Source of the DNA: JBKEDH01 sp047975295
Lineage (GTDB): Bacteria > Bacteroidota > Bacteroidia > Flavobacteriales > Flavobacteriaceae
Reading direction: 5' to 3'
Assembly: GCA_047975295.1 (NCBI GenBank)
Contig: JBKEDH010000058.1
Location: forward strand, 1-7,069
DNA length: 7,069 bases
The notes below the pieces were generated by a model. That model did no database searches. It saw nothing but the letters and a program-made list of their open reading frames with translations, and was not told where the DNA came from. Below, piece after piece: positions 5,763-7,069 of this stretch. Position 1 is the stretch's first letter, and each line of letters begins with the position of its first letter. Both the position numbers and the translations under genes were made by a program.

Positions 5763-7069
5763 ATGGCAACTATTAATTACCGATTGCGGAGTAAAAAAAA
5801 TGCTTCTGACATTTATCTATACTTATCATTAGGCAGAGGAAAGGTATTTGAGCGTAAAATTGGCTTAACCATAAACCCAAACGACTGGAGTAACAAAACA
5901 TCAATGCCTAAACAAGGCAATGCCAACCTAAAAAACCTAACTACCGACTTACGCAAACTCAAAGACTTTATACACGACAAAACAAACGATGCTTTTAGTA
6001 TTGGAGATGAGGTTACGGGCGACTGGTTACAGTTTAATATCGATTTACATTTTCAAAGAGTAACCGAACACAATTTAAGTGAGTACGTTGCCGATGCCAT
6101 ACGAAACATTATAGACACTTCGGAAACACGAAAAAACAGCAAAGGCGGTTTAGGCTTATCAAAAAGCAGGATAAACGCCTACACGTCGCTAATAAACATC
6201 TTCGAGCAATACGAAACCAAAACACAAAAACGATATAAAGTAAAAGAGATAAACATACCTTTTGCAAACGACTTTTTAAAATGGTTGCTAAAAGAAAAAC
6301 GATACTCCAAAAGTTACGCCTTGAAAAAAGTAGCCGATTTAAAAACAGTTTGCTACGATGCTGAAACCTTTGGCATTGAACTACACCCACAAATAAAAAA
6401 GGTAGGTACAGCAAAAGGCGAAAGCGATTTACCAGTTTATCTAACCCCTACCGAACTAGATAAAATAAAAAACACAAAACTAATTTCAACCTCGTTACAA
6501 AATGCCCGTAAATGGTTTTTGTTGGGATGCAATATTGGGCAAAGAGGTGGAGACTTACTAAAACTAACAGTAAAAAACTTTGTTACAAGAAATAACGGCT
6601 TAAAGGTTATTGAACTAAAGCAACAAAAAACAGGCGCAAATGTTACCATACCAATTTTAGAGGGTACAAATGAAATATTAAAAATGGGGTTGCCCTACAA
6701 AATATCAATCCAAAAATTTAACGACTGCATAAAAGAAATATGCCGAATTGCAGGAATAAACGAAATGGTACAAGGCTCAAAAATTTGTATGATTGATGAC
6801 AAAGGCAAAGTAATATCCCAAGACAAAAATGGGAACTACATAAAAAAGGGAGTAAAGCGTACCATAAAAGGCACTTACCCAAAGTATGAACTTGTTAGCA
6901 GTCATACGTGTAGAAGAACCTTTGCAACTAACCAACACGCCAATTTACCCACACCGCTAATAATGAAAATAACGGCACACAAGACAGAACGAATGTTTTT
7001 AAAGTATGTGGGCAAAAGTTCGTTAGACTATGCCCAACAAATAGCCGATTTTTACGAATTACAAGCACT
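5763..7069 (+). CDS. tyrosine recombinase/integrase, 3' end outside window
   Basis: The frame is open from the ATG at 5763 to the window edge: 435 complete codons and no stop, so only the last residues are missing. The N-terminal segment (MATINYRLRSKKNASDIYLYLSLGRG...NPNDWSNKT, about 1-60) resembles the arm-DNA-binding domain of Bacteroidota phage and conjugative-transposon integrases. Residues about 100-215 form the core-binding SAM-like domain. The catalytic domain (about 225-435) shows every expected residue: R261 in GQRGGD, K289 in QQKTG, H381 and R384 in SHTCRR, H406 in ITAHKT and the nucleophile Y415 in FLKYVG. It would catalyse site-specific integration and excision of a mobile element. 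A probable attachment site and arm repeats lie directly upstream. A linker of about 30 residues with charged and Gly content (about 342-372) precedes the HxxR motif. The catalytic residues in view are intact. Confidence 0.95.
   Translation, partial: MATINYRLRSKKNASDIYLYLSLGRGKVFERKIGLTINPNDWSNKTSMPKQGNANLKNLTTDLRKLKDFIHDKTNDAFSIGDEVTGDWLQFNIDLHFQRVTEHNLSEYVADAIRNIIDTSETRKNSKGGLGLSKSRINAYTSLINIFEQYETKTQKRYKVKEINIPFANDFLKWLLKEKRYSKSYALKKVADLKTVCYDAETFGIELHPQIKKVGTAKGESDLPVYLTPTELDKIKNTKLISTSLQNARKWFLLGCNIGQRGGDLLKLTVKNFVTRNNGLKVIELKQQKTGANVTIPILEGTNEILKMGLPYKISIQKFNDCIKEICRIAGINEMVQGSKICMIDDKGKVISQDKNGNYIKKGVKRTIKGTYPKYELVSSHTCRRTFATNQHANLPTPLIMKITAHKTERMFLKYVGKSSLDYAQQIADFYELQA

Noticed and set aside
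6109..6649. Minus-strand open frames inside the integrase gene
   Set aside because: They are antisense to a gene whose catalytic motifs are all visible, and their Phe/Leu/Cys-rich translations reflect the reverse of Lys-rich codons.

Overview
The window looks like a chromosomal stretch from a marine-type flavobacterium (Bacteroidota, Flavobacteriia). Coding DNA is AT-rich. Secreted proteins end their signal peptides in the typical ...FAQ/..SQ. There is a GLPGLI-family protein, and one promoter fits the Bacteroidota TTTG / TAnnTTTG pattern. No Shine-Dalgarno sequences stand out. The species cannot be fixed from the sequence.

Left part (1-5241) is ordinary-looking core chromosome. A GLPGLI-family secreted protein is encoded on the minus strand (46-891). 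A 322-base AT-rich divergent spacer separates it from a rightward pair: an unrecognised secreted protein of 261 residues (1214-1999), then a deoxynucleoside kinase (2003-2617) only 3 bases later. After a 98-base gap comes a large secreted S9-family serine peptidase (2716-5241) with an intact Ser-Asp-His triad. It has an unusual GHSGGG nucleophile elbow, no visible double-Glu exopeptidase motif and a lysine-rich insertion.

Middle part (5242-5762) is a 521-base non-coding stretch. It holds two abutting inverted repeats, then a hairpin whose long T-run faces leftward (a minus-strand terminator). Directly beside the hairpin lies a minus-strand sequence resembling the acceptor and T-arm 3' end of a tRNA (Leu-like), with no tRNA body attached. 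I read this as the attachment-site scar of an integrated element. Further right are short repeats, a tandem 11-bp repeat (GTTTGGCAAAT, two full copies plus a partial third), and a well-formed Bacteroidota promoter whose -33 box lies inside the third repeat copy.

Right part (5763-7069) is a tyrosine recombinase whose catalytic residues R, K, H-x-x-R, H and Y are all visible; it runs off the right edge. The window therefore appears to cross from core chromosome into the left end of an integrative element (island, prophage or ICE). Its cargo lies to the right and is not visible here. I see no complete new defence or other system within the window. The most notable material is the element junction and the integrase control region.
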